From CAYNNP01 sp964398215 (lineage in GTDB: Bacteria > Planctomycetota > Planctomycetia > Pirellulales > Pirellulaceae): 5,257 bases of DNA. The notes under the pieces were generated by a model. That model saw only the letters and a program-made list of their open reading frames with translations, did not search any database and had not been told where the DNA came from. The DNA is taken from the NCBI GenBank assembly GCA_964398215.1, contig CAYNNP010000355.1, forward strand, positions 1-5,257. Reading direction: 5' to 3'. Position numbers and translations under genes: made by a program. Of the stretch, positions 5,246-5,257 are shown in pieces. Numbering within the stretch: position 1 is the first letter of the stretch; the number at the start of each line of letters is the position of its first letter.

Positions 5246-5257
5246 GAACGCTGAATT

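Larger units (their letters stand above)
4905..5257. other. 353-base region without a gene upstream of rpmI
   Basis: No reading frame here has family resemblance or plausible composition. In particular infC is not present. A minus-strand frame from 5023 runs into rpmI in another register and is best explained as a shadow. The region divides into a repeat-bearing distal half (5150-5257) and a helix-rich proximal half (4944-5083). I found no convincing sigma-70 promoter: the best -35 candidate on the minus strand, TTGACC (5062-5057), has no good -10 match at 16-18 bases. Confidence 0.7.

Overview
This window carries a compact housekeeping block. All five genes lie on the minus strand, transcribed from right to left: rpmI (ribosomal protein L35), rplT (L20), pheS and pheT (the two subunits of phenylalanyl-tRNA synthetase), then a predicted secreted protein of unknown function. 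The organism is most likely a planctomycete of the Pirellulaceae (Rhodopirellula-like) type. This is inferred from the flavour of the L20, PheS and PheT sequences, the short PheT, moderate GC content, nearly absent Shine-Dalgarno sequences, and a downstream signal-peptide protein with no recognisable family. The taxonomic call comes from reading alone and was not tested by search.

Layout, in transcription order. Positions 5257 to 4905 (353 bases) hold no convincing gene. The distal part (about 5150-5245) has a perfect 10-bp inverted repeat and two degenerate copies of a 31-bp unit offset by 55 bp. The proximal part (5083-4944) looks like a structured 5' leader for rpmI: a 9-bp closing helix, a 10-bp hairpin whose G-U pair fits only minus-strand RNA, a 6-bp hairpin, a small terminator-like hairpin with six U's, and an alternative 7-bp pairing that excludes the 10-bp hairpin. 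rpmI (4904-4698) is followed by a 109-base gap with two small hairpins, then rplT (4588-4232). pheS (4225-3194) begins 6 bases after the rplT stop. A 176-base gap with no gene precedes pheT (3017-1002). The secreted protein (963-148) starts 38 bases after pheT. The last 147 bases hold several dyads, including an 8-bp hairpin at the very edge (2-21) that may be part of a terminator.

The genes form a translation cluster: L35 and L20 belong to the large ribosomal subunit, and PheS2PheT2 charges tRNA-Phe. The order rpmI-rplT-pheS-pheT is the classical bacterial one, but infC, usually just before rpmI, is not in the 353 bases upstream. The most notable protein feature is that PheT has 671 residues and lacks the N-terminal EMAP-II-like tRNA-binding domain (B2) of the usual roughly 795-residue subunit, while the editing, B5, catalytic-like and FDX-ACB parts are kept. 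I see no mobile element, CRISPR array, tRNA, rRNA or defence-type system. The main candidates for something undescribed are the possible rpmI leader RNA and the repeat-like element upstream of it.
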